A stretch of 64,000 nucleotides of DNA from Streptomyces sp. NBC_01288. Its GTDB lineage: Bacteria > Actinomycetota > Actinomycetes > Streptomycetales > Streptomycetaceae. The position numbers and the translations under genes were made by a program. Positions 1 to 7,969 of this stretch are shown here, piece by piece; the first letter of the stretch is position 1; every line of letters begins with the position of its first letter. The notes below the pieces were generated by a model that saw only the letters and a list, made by a program, of their open reading frames with translations, had not been told where the DNA came from and did no database searches. The stretch is taken from contig NZ_CP108427.1 of NCBI RefSeq assembly GCF_035982055.1, positions 3,658,001 to 3,722,000 on the forward strand, in the 5' to 3' direction.

Positions 1-2667
1 CTTGAGCCCCGCCTTGGCACCGGCCCCTCCCGGGGTGACGGCGGGCCCGTCGCCGCCGCCCTTCGTGGCGACCCGCGCCCCGTCCCCGGTGTAGTCCAGG
101 TCGAGGGTGACACCGATGACGGGATGAGTCGCCTTCCCGCTGTTGATCAATTCCTCGGCAACAAGCTTGGCCTGATTGACGGGAATGGCGAACCCGAGCC
201 CGATGGACCCGCCCTGCCCACTCTCGGCCCCGTCCCCGCCCCCATCCCCATCCCCGTAATCGGCGGACCGAATAGCCGAGTTGACCCCGACCAGCCGTCC
301 CTGAGCGTCGAGCAACGGCCCCCCTGAGTTCCCGGGATTGATGGGCGCGTCGGTCTGCAACGCGTCGACATACGACACATCACTCCCGTCCGACGCCTCG
401 CCCCCGGCGGTGATCGGCCGCTCCTTGGCGCTGATGATCCCGGAGGTCACGGTGTTGTCGAGATCGAAGGGCGCACCGATCGCAACGACAGGGTCCCCCA
501 CCCGCACGTTGTCGGAATTCCCGAGCGGCATGGGCGTCAGCCCCCGCACCCCGCTCACCTGCACGACAGCAAGGTCGTACCCGGTGTCCCGCCCGACGAC
601 CGTGCCCTTGACGACCTGCCCCCCACTGAAGCTGACGGATATCGCCCCGTCACCACCAGCGGGCTGGACAACATGGTTGTTGGTGAGAATGTGCCCCCGC
701 CTGTCCAACACGATCCCGGTCCCGGTCCCCGACTCCTCGTCCCCGGTCACATGCAGGGTCACGACACTGGGCAGAGCCCGGGCGGCAATCCCGGCAACGC
801 TGCCGGGCGCAGGCTGAGCGTCTTCCTTACCGGCCTGCGGCAACACGACATCCCCACCGATCCCGTCCCGCTCCAGACGCGCCCCTACGACGCCACCGAC
901 ACCGCCGGAGAGGAGAGCCAGGGCGAGCGCCGAGGCGGCGAGGAGTTTCCGGGTGCGGGTGCGGCGCTGGTCGGGGGTCAGGGTCGGGGCGCCTGTTTGC
1001 TGGAGGGGGGCGGGGGTGGCCCAGGGGTCGTAGCGGTGCCAGGGGTTGCTGGGTGGAGTGGGGGCGGGTTCCGGGGTGGGCGTGGGTGAAGGGTCCAGGA
1101 CGGGGGCGGGGGCCTGGTTCGGGACAACAGGGGTTCGGGCGAGGTCTGGCGAGGCGAGGGGGGCGGTGGCTGAGGTTTCGGCGAGGGGCGGTGCGGGGGG
1201 AGCGAGAGGCGCCGGGGGTGTGGAGGTACCGGGGGCTGAGGCGTCGGCGCCAAGCGCGGGCGCAGAGGTGCCGGGAGCCGCGGCATCGGTGAAGGACGGT
1301 GCAGGGGCAGCAAAAGCCGCCGGGGTTGTGACGGGGTGCGCGGAAGCACCGGGAGCAGAGGCGTCGGCGCCAAGCGCGGGCGCAGAGGTGCCGGGAGCCG
1401 CGGTATCGGTGAAAGGCGGTACGGGGGCGGCAAAGGACGCCGGGGTTGTGACGGAGGGCGCGGAGACGCTGGGAGCGGAGGCGTCGGCGGTGTGCGCTGC
1501 GGGGATGCCGGGAGGCGCGGCGTCGACGAAGAGCGGTGCAGCAGTGCCAGAAGGCACGGGTGCGGTGTACGGAACGGGAGTGCCAGGAGCTGCTGTGCGG
1601 GCCTGTGGAGCCGCGCCGGGCGCAGAGGTGACCGCCGGGTGCCGAACGGGCGGCGCGAGCGCCCAGGGCCCCGGCTCGCCGTACGGCGGGGTGCTGTAGG
1701 GGTCGGGGTCGTGCAGGGGCTTGGGCCGGTCGGTGGGCGGGAGGACCGCGCCGGGGGTCGTCGGGGGTTCGGGCACGGAAGGTGGTTCCGGTTCGAAGTC
1801 AGCACCGGCGCCTACGGACGCGGCCCCGGCCGGAGTGGCCGACCCGGGGTGGTCCAGCTCGGAAACACCGCTGGCGTCTACGGCCACGCCACCGGCCGGG
1901 GAACCCGACTCGGGGCGGCTCAGCTCGAAGTCACCACCGGCGTCTACGACCGCGCCGCCGGACTGGGACCCCGAGACCGGGTGGCCCAGCGGGACGCCAA
2001 CGTCCTCTTTGGCACGGCCAGTTGCAGACTCGGCCACTGGCCGATCCAGCTCTGAGCCACCGCCACCGCCTCCGCCCACACCACCGAGCGAGGACGCCGA
2101 CACAGGACACCCCAACTCGAAGTCATCGCCAACGCCCGCAACCGCACCGCCGACCGGGGATCCCGGAACACAACGCCCCGAGTCGACGTCACCGTCAACA
2201 CCCGGGGCCACACCGCCAGTTGGAGCCCCACCCACAGGCCGACCCGACTCGGCGTCACCACCGGTCTCCTCAGACACGTCCCCGGCCAAGCCCCCCACCA
2301 CAGGACGCCCAACCTCGAAGTCACCCCCACCGGAAGCCACTTCACCGCTCAGCCCCTCAACGGGTGCCCGCAACTCGAAGTCCCCGGCGTCAGCCCCCCG
2401 CGACACTTCACCCCGCGACGCACCCGGCGGCCGCAACGCGAAATCCCCGTCGGTATCCCCGACGCCCTCGGTTTCCGCAGCGGCATCCCCGTCGATGGCG
2501 AGCTCACGGGCACGGACCCCGGCATCGCCCGAAGGCCCCGGCGCAGCACCCTTCGCCTCAGCCGTACCCGGTACCGGATCACCCGTCGCCCCAGGCACCG
2601 CGGGACCCCGACTCCGAGCCCACCACTTCGTCTTCGCAGGCCCCTGTCCCGGCGTCCCCTCGTCCAT
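1..2667 (-). CDS. HtrA/DegP-like trypsin-type serine protease, C-terminus beyond the window edge
   Basis: This is a membrane-anchored envelope protease of the HtrA family. Reading from the ATG at 2667, the frame stays open to base 1 (889 codons). Residues 1 to about 573 are a very long Pro/Ala/Gly/Ser-rich cytoplasmic region with repeats. Residues 574-597 (KLLAASALALALLSGG) form one transmembrane helix. The trypsin fold follows with a complete triad: His665 in LTNNHVV, Asp698 in TGYDLAVV and Ser781 in TDAPINPGNSGGPLL. A PDZ domain appears to start near residue 850 (HPVIGVTLDL) and runs off the edge. It follows the anti-sigma gene by 94 bp on the same strand, as htrA follows sigE-rseA in mycobacteria. 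A role in regulated proteolysis or envelope stress is inferred from family and context. The unusual part is the ~570-residue N-terminal extension, much longer than in typical HtrA proteins. Confidence 0.93.
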   Translation of the reverse strand, partial: MDEGTPGQGPAKTKWWARSRGPAVPGATGDPVPGTAEAKGAAPGPSGDAGVRARELAIDGDAAAETEGVGDTDGDFALRPPGASRGEVSRGADAGDFELRAPVEGLSGEVASGGGDFEVGRPVVGGLAGDVSEETGGDAESGRPVGGAPTGGVAPGVDGDVDSGRCVPGSPVGGAVAGVGDDFELGCPVSASSLGGVGGGGGGGSELDRPVAESATGRAKEDVGVPLGHPVSGSQSGGAVVDAGGDFELSRPESGSPAGGVAVDASGVSELDHPGSATPAGAASVGAGADFEPEPPSVPEPPTTPGAVLPPTDRPKPLHDPDPYSTPPYGEPGPWALAPPVRHPAVTSAPGAAPQARTAAPGTPVPYTAPVPSGTAAPLFVDAAPPGIPAAHTADASAPSVSAPSVTTPASFAAPVPPFTDTAAPGTSAPALGADASAPGASAHPVTTPAAFAAPAPSFTDAAAPGTSAPALGADASAPGTSTPPAPLAPPAPPLAETSATAPLASPDLARTPVVPNQAPAPVLDPSPTPTPEPAPTPPSNPWHRYDPWATPAPLQQTGAPTLTPDQRRTRTRKLLAASALALALLSGGVGGVVGARLERDGIGGDVVLPQAGKEDAQPAPGSVAGIAARALPSVVTLHVTGDEESGTGTGIVLDRRGHILTNNHVVQPAGGDGAISVSFSGGQVVKGTVVGRDTGYDLAVVQVSGVRGLTPMPLGNSDNVRVGDPVVAIGAPFDLDNTVTSGIISAKERPITAGGEASDGSDVSYVDALQTDAPINPGNSGGPLLDAQGRLVGVNSAIRSADYGDGDGGGDGAESGQGGSIGLGFAIPVNQAKLVAEELINSGKATHPVIGVTLDLDYTGDGARVATKGGGDGPAVTPGGAGAKAGLK
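1141..1500. repeat. 120-bp in-frame tandem repeat inside the HtrA-like gene
   Basis: About three 120-bp (40-codon) units at 1141-1260, 1261-1380 and 1381-1500 encode related Pro/Ala/Ser-rich segments of the cytoplasmic N-terminal region. The block GAGGCGTCGGCGCCAAGCG recurs at 1238 and 1358, and a degenerate form follows at 1478. The first unit and the sequence after 1500 are more diverged. Upstream in the protein (about 1790-2420) there is a separate shorter repeat with a GDFELxRPVxGxPxGG-like core. Both keep the reading frame. Confidence 0.8.
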
Positions 2668-2761
2668 GGTCCTCGTCCCCCCACAACAGCCCGCGCCACC
2701 CCGTACTCCCCGGATTCAACCAGGTTCGCGGGCCGTGGCGCAGGGGCTGGTCAGAGGCCGG

Positions 2762-3751
2762 TCAGTGGAGGGGGTGGGAGGGGGGCGTGGGGGTGGAGGA
2801 GGGGGACGAGGTGGTGTCGGGCTCCGGGGTGCGGAGCAGGCCCGGGGTCATGACCTCGGGGGCCGTGGACCACGACGTGAGGGCGACCGGCGGGGTCGCG
2901 TTGAGCGGGCGTATCAGGGGGGACATGACCGCCGCTCCGGCCATCACCGGCGCGGTGAGCGTGTGCATGGCCTCGTCGCCCTGGACGCCCGCGGGTGACG
3001 GCACTCCGGGCAGGAGCGGTGCGGAGACCGAGGTCGGCGGGACCGCGGTGTCGCCGAGCATCGAGCGCTGGCTCGTGCCCTGGGCGAGCAGGGGGCCGAC
3101 CCCACGACGGCGCCCGGAGTCGGCGGTCGCCGCCGCGCCCGTGCCCTGGGTACGCGCCGGTGTCACACCCGTACCGCCCCGCGCTTCCGCGGCCGTGTCG
3201 CCCGGCGCGACCGTGGCCACCCCGCCCAGCGCGATCGCGGCCAGCGAGACCGCCCCGGCGGCGACGAACGCGAACCGCATCCCGCGCGAGGCGGAGCGGT
3301 CGGCGTCGTGCCGGCTGACGTCATGGATACGGAAGCCCTCGCGGGCGGACCGGGAGGGAGCGGACGGGGTCAGGGCCGTGGCCGCGTGCGGGCCCGCGGG
3401 GACGTAGCCGAACTCGAACGCGTCGAGCGGGCCGTCTCTTCTGACGCCGAAGACACCGATCCCGGCGGCGAACAGTCCCCCGCCGGGCGGCTCCTCGCCG
3501 TCCGTGTCGCCACCTCCCCCGGGAAGCCCCTGGAGACGGGCCAGGAAGCTCTCGGAAGGGGGCGGTGGGGCCATTTCCGCGAACACGTTCTTCAGTCGGC
3601 GCTGCGCGTCGGCCTCGACCTTGCACTTCGTACAGGTGGCCAGATGCGCCAGTACACGCTCGCGCGACTCATGACCGAGCTCCCCGTCCACCAGGGCGGA
3701 AAGTCGGTCTCCCAGATGCTGCTCCGCAGGCGTAGGACGTGATCCACTCAC
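2762..3751 (-). CDS. Zinc-binding anti-sigma factor (ZAS/RseA-like), membrane-anchored
   Basis: This is the predicted cognate anti-sigma factor of the adjacent ECF sigma factor, 329 residues from the GTG at 3751. The N-terminus carries the ZAS zinc motif His36-x3-Cys40-x2-Cys43 (HLATCTKC). A Pro/Gly-rich linker follows, then one hydrophobic segment near residues 165-190 (FVAAGAVSLAAIALGG) and a Thr/Pro/Ser-rich C-terminal part. The start is chosen because GTG overlaps the sigma-factor TGA stop as GTGA, which implies translational coupling. A longer in-frame extension to 3946 would lie inside the sigma gene and has no support. By family, the cytoplasmic ZAS domain sequesters sigma. The membrane segment and the HtrA-like neighbour suggest release of sigma by envelope stress (inference). 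Confidence 0.9.
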   Translation of the reverse strand: MSGSRPTPAEQHLGDRLSALVDGELGHESRERVLAHLATCTKCKVEADAQRRLKNVFAEMAPPPPSESFLARLQGLPGGGGDTDGEEPPGGGLFAAGIGVFGVRRDGPLDAFEFGYVPAGPHAATALTPSAPSRSAREGFRIHDVSRHDADRSASRGMRFAFVAAGAVSLAAIALGGVATVAPGDTAAEARGGTGVTPARTQGTGAAATADSGRRRGVGPLLAQGTSQRSMLGDTAVPPTSVSAPLLPGVPSPAGVQGDEAMHTLTAPVMAGAAVMSPLIRPLNATPPVALTSWSTAPEVMTPGLLRTPEPDTTSSPSSTPTPPSHPLH

Positions 3752-4521
3752 GCGGTCGCGCCCCCTCCCCCCAGCGCGGGCACACGCGCCACGAAGGAAC
3801 GGCGCTCGGCCCGTGCTTCCGGCGAGCGGTGCGCGAGGGCCTTGCGGAGCTGGGAGCGGCCACGGTGGATCCGGGAACGGACCGTACCGAGCTTGACGCC
3901 CAGGGTCGCGGCGATCTCCTCGTACGAGAGACCCTCGATGTCGCACAGGACGACCGCTGCCCGGAACTCCGGGGCGAGGGTGTCCAGGGCCTGCTGGACG
4001 TCCGCGTCGAAGTGCGCGTCGTTGAAGACCTGCTGGGGTGACGGCTCACGGCTGGGCAGTCGCTCGGCCGCGTCCTCCCCCAGCGCGTCGAAACGGATGC
4101 GCTGCTTGCGGCGGACCATGTCCAGGAAGAGGTTGGTGGTGATGCGGTGCAGCCAGCCCTCGAAGGTGCCGGGCGTGTACGTCGACAGCGAACGGAACAC
4201 CCGGACGAAGACCTCTTGCGTCAGGTCCTCGGCGTCGTGCTGGTTCCCCGTCAGGCGGTACGCGAGCCGGTACACGCGGCCACTGTGGGTGCTGACGATC
4301 TCCTCCCAGGTGGGCGGAGTCCACGCCTGCCCGTCCGCGTCGGTGGAGAAGGTCGCGGTCTGGGCATGGTCAGCGGCGTGGCTGTGGTCAGCAGCGGTGT
4401 CGTTCACGGATTTCGGCCTGCCCGCCGATCCGAGAAAGCGCCGGAGCACTCCTCCCCGATCCACAGGTACAGCCGCACCTCCCCTGTCGGCTCTGGTGGT
4501 GTCCAGTGGAGCCCCTACCAT
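3748..4521 (-). CDS. ECF (group 4) RNA polymerase sigma factor, mycobacterial SigE-like by context
   Basis: An ECF sigma factor of 257 residues from the ATG at 4521. Sigma-2 spans roughly residues 66-140, with YRLTGNQHDAEDLTQEVF and the region 2.4-like ITTNLFLDMVRRKQRIRF. Sigma-4 spans about 175-230, with LAPEFRAAVVLCDIEGLSYE and GVKLGTVRSRIHRGRSQLRK. The frame is open up to an ATG at 4668. I prefer 4521 because GAGGTGGCT lies just before it, and the stretch between uses AT-rich codons (TCA AAT TCT CGT AAA) unlike real coding sequence here. The gene is followed, with overlap, by its anti-sigma factor and then the HtrA-like protease. This is a different locus from the S. coelicolor gene called sigE, so no symbol is given. 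Confidence 0.92.
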   Translation of the reverse strand: MVGAPLDTTRADRGGAAVPVDRGGVLRRFLGSAGRPKSVNDTAADHSHAADHAQTATFSTDADGQAWTPPTWEEIVSTHSGRVYRLAYRLTGNQHDAEDLTQEVFVRVFRSLSTYTPGTFEGWLHRITTNLFLDMVRRKQRIRFDALGEDAAERLPSREPSPQQVFNDAHFDADVQQALDTLAPEFRAAVVLCDIEGLSYEEIAATLGVKLGTVRSRIHRGRSQLRKALAHRSPEARAERRSFVARVPALGGGGATA

Positions 4522-4798
4522 AGCCACCTCGCCCGTTAGCTCCGGATAAGCGGTTTTACGAGAATTTGATACACGCTCATACCGACCTGGCGGTGGTGTG
4601 AGCCGATACCCGTGGCCCTGCCCGGCGTCCCGCTCGACGTCGTGCTCGACAACCTGATCCATCGTCATCCCCCGCCCTTCTCTCCGGTCGCGTCCCGCAG
4701 TGCTTTCCTCCCCCCTCTAAACGCCCGGTCCCATCAGCAGGTTCCCGGCACCAACGGATACAGTCACGCCCAGGCAACCACGGGGACAGGAGAGGGTC
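4522..4798. promoter_or_regulatory. Divergent intergenic region between the sigma factor and the O-methyltransferase
   Basis: This 277-bp stretch separates the leftward sigma gene from the rightward methyltransferase. Bases about 4545-4585 are strikingly AT-rich for this genome (on the minus strand, TATCAAATTCTCGTAAAACC), as expected for a promoter in front of the sigma gene. I could not assign -35 and -10 boxes with confidence. Nothing coding is convincing here if the sigma factor starts at 4521. Confidence 0.45.
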
Positions 4799-5431
4799 AT
4801 TACCGGCAACCGGCAGACGAGCTGGGCGTTCGCCGACGCCTATGTCGCCGAGGACGAAGCACTGCGCTGGGCCCGTGACCGGGCCCGCGAGGCAGGGCTG
4901 CGCTCGGTGTCGCCCGGCACGGGCGCCGCGCTGCGGATGCTCGCCGCCACCGTGGACGCGAAAGCGGTGGCAGAGATCGGAACCGGGACCGGCGTCTCCG
5001 GAATGCATCTTCTGTACGGCATGCGGCCGGACGGGGTACTGACCACCGTCGACCCGGAGCCGGACCACCAGCAGTTCGCCCGTCAGGCCTTCCGCGCGTG
5101 CGGCTTCGCCAGCAACCGGGCCCGCTTCATCCCGGGCCGCGCCCTGGACGTGCTGCCCCGGCTCGCGGACGCGGGCTACGACCTCGTGTTCTGCGACGGT
5201 GACCGGCTGGAGTTCCTGGACTATCTCGCTGAATCGTTGCGCCTGCTGCGTCCGGGTGGCCTGGTGGTCTTCGAGGGCGTCTTCGCCAACGGCCGCACCG
5301 TCGACTCGAGCCCCCAGCCCACCGAAGTCCTACGGCTGCGCGAGTTGCTCCGCGCCGTGCGCGAGAGCCCCGAGCTGGTGCCGTCACTGCTCCCGGTGGG
5401 CGACGGCCTGCTGTGCGCCGTCAAGCGGTAG
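4799..5431 (+). CDS. SAM-dependent O-methyltransferase (Rv1220c-like), probable ATT start
   Basis: A class I O-methyltransferase of the catechol/caffeoyl-CoA O-methyltransferase type. The SAM-binding motif is VAEIGTGTGVSG, followed by acidic LTTVDPEPDHQ, DLVFCDGDR and LLRPGGLVVFEGV. Family-like sequence (NRQTSWAFADAYVAEDEALRW) extends upstream of the first GTG (4907), back to about 4799. No in-frame ATG, GTG or TTG lies between there and the upstream region, but an ATT at 4799 sits six bases after AGGAG. Initiation at ATT would give 210 residues. The fallback is GTG 4907 (174 residues), which would lose a conserved helix. The gene is divergent from the sigma gene, as in mycobacteria. The substrate is unknown. 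Confidence 0.85.
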   Translation: MTGNRQTSWAFADAYVAEDEALRWARDRAREAGLRSVSPGTGAALRMLAATVDAKAVAEIGTGTGVSGMHLLYGMRPDGVLTTVDPEPDHQQFARQAFRACGFASNRARFIPGRALDVLPRLADAGYDLVFCDGDRLEFLDYLAESLRLLRPGGLVVFEGVFANGRTVDSSPQPTEVLRLRELLRAVRESPELVPSLLPVGDGLLCAVKR

Positions 5432-5487
5432 ACAGGCGCCCAACGCCGGACCTGCCGTAGAAATCCGAACTCAGGACTCCGGGCAGA

Positions 5488-5525
5488 CAGCTGCCCCGGC
5501 ACCGTCTCGGGTGCCGGGGCAGCTG
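5488..5525 (+). terminator. Strong hairpin after the O-methyltransferase
   Basis: A perfect 16-bp stem (CAGCTGCCCCGGCACC paired with its complement) with a six-base loop GTCTCG lies 56 bp after the methyltransferase stop. It stands between two convergent genes, so it can act on both. There is no clear T-run, as is common in Streptomyces terminators. Confidence 0.85.
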
Positions 5526-5551
5526 AAGGGGTATGGTCGCGTTCCGCCGCG

Positions 5552-5719
5552 TCAGCCGACGACCTTCTTGAGGGCGTCGCCCAGCGCGTCGGCCTCGTCA
5601 GGGGTCAGCTCGACGACGAGCCGCCCGCCGCCTTCGAGCGGAACGCGCATGACGATGCCCCGCCCCTCCTTGGTCACCTCGAGCGGGCCATCGCCCGTCC
5701 GCGGCTTCATGGCCGCCAT
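5552..5719 (-). CDS. DUF3117 family small protein (Rv1211-like)
   Basis: A 55-residue protein that matches the actinobacterial DUF3117 family along its whole length: it begins MAAMKPRTGDGPLEVTKEGR and ends ELTPDEADALGDALKKVVG. The start at 5719 is preceded by AAGGGGA at good spacing. The open frame continues upstream to 5842, but that part does not fit the family. Its function is not established. In mycobacteria the homologue lies in the same neighbourhood. Confidence 0.9.
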   Translation of the reverse strand: MAAMKPRTGDGPLEVTKEGRGIVMRVPLEGGGRLVVELTPDEADALGDALKKVVG

Positions 5720-6094
5720 GCTCGTTCCCCTTCCTGAAACCAGCTCATCGTCGCCGACGGCCCCATGGAGGGCACGCGCGGCCCCTAATGAGACACGCGT
5801 CACCGGCATCGAACACATTGCTTCCAAGCCATTATCCCGCATCTCAGGACCCGATGACCAACATCAGTCGGCATCGCTTGGGCAACGCGCGCGAGCAAAA
5901 CCACTCAATTCGCCGATGTGACTGCGATACTCCGCCGCCGCGCGGACCTCGGTCGACCGAATCCGGAGCGAAATTCTTTGACGCAGGTCACACGTCCGGT
6001 CCGGTGCGCGGACGGTGATCTCCGCCATGCTGTCCTACGGACGTACGGCGTACCGACCGGTACGCCGGAGCCGCGACACCCGAGGGGATACGCC
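5720..6094. other. Divergent intergenic region, 375 bp, no gene seen
   Basis: It lies between the DUF3117 gene (leftward) and the enoyl-CoA hydratase gene (rightward). It contains AT-richer patches around 5810-5840 and 5895-5920, compatible with promoters, and a perfect inverted repeat at 6046-6067 (separate entry). Open frames across it do not resemble known proteins. Confidence 0.6.
6046..6067. promoter_or_regulatory. Perfect 9-bp inverted repeat, operator candidate
   Basis: CGGCGTACC-GACC-GGTACGCCG is a perfect 9+9 inverted repeat with a 4-bp spacer, ending 27 bp before the enoyl-CoA hydratase start. Size and position fit a repressor site (for example TetR-type), or a hairpin in the mRNA leader. 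No regulator gene is adjacent. Confidence 0.5.
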
Positions 6095-6898
6095 ATGGCC
6101 GACACCGTGCTCTACGAGGTGAGCGACGGACTCGCGACGATCACGCTGAACCGCCCCGAGGCGATGAACGCGCTGAACATCGCGACCAAAGTCGCCCTCC
6201 GGGACGCGGTACGGGCCGCGGCGGACGACGACGCGGTACGGGCCGTGCTGCTGACCGCGGCCGGCGAGCGGGCGTTCTGCGTGGGCCAGGACCTCAAGGA
6301 GCACATCACACTGCTGGCCTCCGACCGGGAGGCCGGGACCGGGGCCACGATGACCACGGTGAAGGAGCACTACAACCCCATCGTGCGGGCGATCGCCGGC
6401 ATGGCGAAGCCCGTGGTCGCCGGGGTCAACGGGGTCGCCGCGGGCGCCGGTTTCGGGCTCGCGCTGGCCGCGGACTACCGGGTCGTGGCGGACACGGCCG
6501 GCTTCAACACGTCCTTCGCCGGTGTCGCCCTGACGGCGGACTCCGGCATCTCCTGGACGTTGCCCCGGGTGGTCGGCCCCGGTCGCGCGTCCGACCTGCT
6601 GCTGTTTCCGCGGACGATCACCGCGCAGGACGCGTACGACCTGGGGATCGCCAACCGTCTCGTGCCCGTCGGCGAGCTGCACGCCGAGGCCGAGAAGGTG
6701 GCCCGGCAGCTGGCGGACGGGCCGACGGTGGCTTACGCGGCGCTCAAGGAGGCGGTCGCCTACGGCCTGACGCACACCTTTGAGGAGACGCTGGAGAAAG
6801 AAGACGAACTTCAGTCTCGGGCGGGCGCGTCGGAGGACCACGCGATCGCTGTGCAGGCCTTCGTCAACAAGGAGAAGCCGAAGTACTTGGGTCGGTAG
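6095..6898 (+). CDS. Enoyl-CoA hydratase/isomerase family protein
   Basis: A crotonase-fold protein of 267 residues. It has the family N-terminus ITLNRPEAMNALN, the oxyanion-hole segments AFCVGQDLKEH and GVNGVAAGAGFGLALAADYR, and a C-terminal helical part ending EKPKYLGR. A PaaG-like 2-(1,2-epoxy)acyl-CoA isomerase or a fatty-acid enoyl-CoA hydratase are both possible. The exact substrate cannot be read from sequence. The start is the ATG at 6095, after a GAGGGG sequence. The gene is monocistronic with a 9-bp perfect inverted repeat just upstream and converges tightly (7 bp) on the glycosylase gene. Confidence 0.88.
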   Translation: MADTVLYEVSDGLATITLNRPEAMNALNIATKVALRDAVRAAADDDAVRAVLLTAAGERAFCVGQDLKEHITLLASDREAGTGATMTTVKEHYNPIVRAIAGMAKPVVAGVNGVAAGAGFGLALAADYRVVADTAGFNTSFAGVALTADSGISWTLPRVVGPGRASDLLLFPRTITAQDAYDLGIANRLVPVGELHAEAEKVARQLADGPTVAYAALKEAVAYGLTHTFEETLEKEDELQSRAGASEDHAIAVQAFVNKEKPKYLGR

Positions 6899-6905
6899 GC
6901 GCCTG

Positions 6906-7487
6906 CTAGGAGGCGTTTCTGGCGACGCATGTCTTCAGGTGGTCGTTCACCAACCCGCACGCCTGCATCAGCGCGTACGCCGTCGTCGGCCCGACGAACT
7001 TCAGGCCCCGCTTCTTCAGCGCCTTCGACAAGGCCGTCGACTCGGTCGTGACCGCCGGGACGTCCCCGAGTGCCTTCGGGGCCGGGCCCGGCTTCGGGGC
7101 GTGGGACCAGATGAAGTCGTCGAGCTCGCCCGGGGCCCAGTCCGCCAGCACGCGCGCGTTGGCGATCGTCGCGTCGACCTTGAGGCGGTTGCGGATGATG
7201 CCGACGTCGGCGAGGAGGCGTTCGCGGTCGGTGTCCGTGAAGGCGGCGACCTTGGAGATCCGGAAGCCGTCGAACGCGGCCCGGAAGCCCTCGCGGCGGC
7301 GCAGGATCGTGATCCAGGAGAGGCCGGACTGGAAGGCCTCCAGGCTGAGCCGCTCGTAGAGGGCGTCGTCGCCGTGGACCGGGCGGCCCCACTCCTCGTC
7401 GTGGTACGCGACGTAGTCCTCCGTGGACAGCGCCCAGGGGCAGCGCAGGGCGCCGTCCGGACCGGCGACGGCCCCGCCCTCGCTCAC
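6906..7487 (-). CDS. tag: DNA-3-methyladenine glycosylase I
   Basis: A base-excision repair glycosylase of the Tag family that removes 3-methyladenine, 193 residues. The family pattern is present: RCPWALSTEDYVAYHDEEWG near the N-terminus (zinc/substrate region), LSLEAFQSGLSWITILRRRE, the FDGFRISKVA segment, KALKKRGLKFVGPTTAYALMQA, and a C-terminal GLVNDH. The GTG start at 7487 overlaps the TGA of the upstream DivIVA-like gene (GTGA), so the two form an operon. In mycobacteria the homologues Rv1209-Rv1210 are likewise adjacent. Confidence 0.93.
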   Translation of the reverse strand: MSEGGAVAGPDGALRCPWALSTEDYVAYHDEEWGRPVHGDDALYERLSLEAFQSGLSWITILRRREGFRAAFDGFRISKVAAFTDTDRERLLADVGIIRNRLKVDATIANARVLADWAPGELDDFIWSHAPKPGPAPKALGDVPAVTTESTALSKALKKRGLKFVGPTTAYALMQACGLVNDHLKTCVARNAS

Positions 7488-7834
7488 TGCTGGTCGCCTT
7501 CGACCGGCTTCTGCATGGAGACGTGGGCGCTGGCCTGCGCGCCGGCGAGCGCGGACTCCAGGTCGGCGATCCGGGCGTCGCGCTCGGCGAGTTCGGCGGC
7601 GATACGGCCCAGCGCGTCGTCCACCTCGGCCATGCGGTAGCCCCGCGCGGCGAGCGGGAAGCGGAGGGTCTCGATGTCGGCGTGGTTCACCGGCCGGTCG
7701 GGGGGCAGCGGGTCGTCGAGACGCTCGGGCGTGGCGTCCGGCAGCGGGGCGCTGTCGCCGCCGCCGATCACCGAGAGGGTCACGGCGCCGACCACGACGG
7801 CGAGCGCGACGACCAGGAACAGGAACATGAACAT
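7484..7834 (-). CDS. DivIVA-domain small membrane protein (Rv1209-like)
   Basis: A 116-residue protein. Residues 1-25 (MFMFLFLVVALAVVVGAVTL) are a transmembrane helix. After a short acidic linker there is a DivIVA-like segment, RFPLAARGYRMAEVDDALGRIAAELAERDARIADLE, which starts a coiled coil. The ATG at 7834 is preceded by GGAG. A GTG five codons upstream and a longer open frame to 7927 are less likely because the protein would no longer begin at the membrane helix. It is translationally coupled to tag. A scaffold role at the membrane or pole is inferred from the domain only. Confidence 0.85.
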   Translation of the reverse strand: MFMFLFLVVALAVVVGAVTLSVIGGGDSAPLPDATPERLDDPLPPDRPVNHADIETLRFPLAARGYRMAEVDDALGRIAAELAERDARIADLESALAGAQASAHVSMQKPVEGDQQ

Positions 7835-7969
7835 CTCTGGGGTCTCCACGGGCGTCGATGTCGGACGTGCCGAAGCCGAATGTGTCAGGGTCCGATCGTG
7901 CCATGCGACGCTGACAGTTAGGGTCACAGGCGGCTGAAGACCGGTACGTACTAGGAGAGGTCACAGGGG

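Noticed and set aside
1721..3407. Pro/Arg/Ser-rich plus-strand frames opposite the HtrA-like and anti-sigma genes
   Set aside because: They arise from the low-complexity cytoplasmic region of the HtrA-like protein read on the other strand.
4522..4668. N-terminal extension of the ECF sigma factor to ATG 4668
   Set aside because: Codons in the extension are AT-rich and atypical, and a good ribosome-binding site precedes ATG 4521, so this part is more likely promoter and leader.
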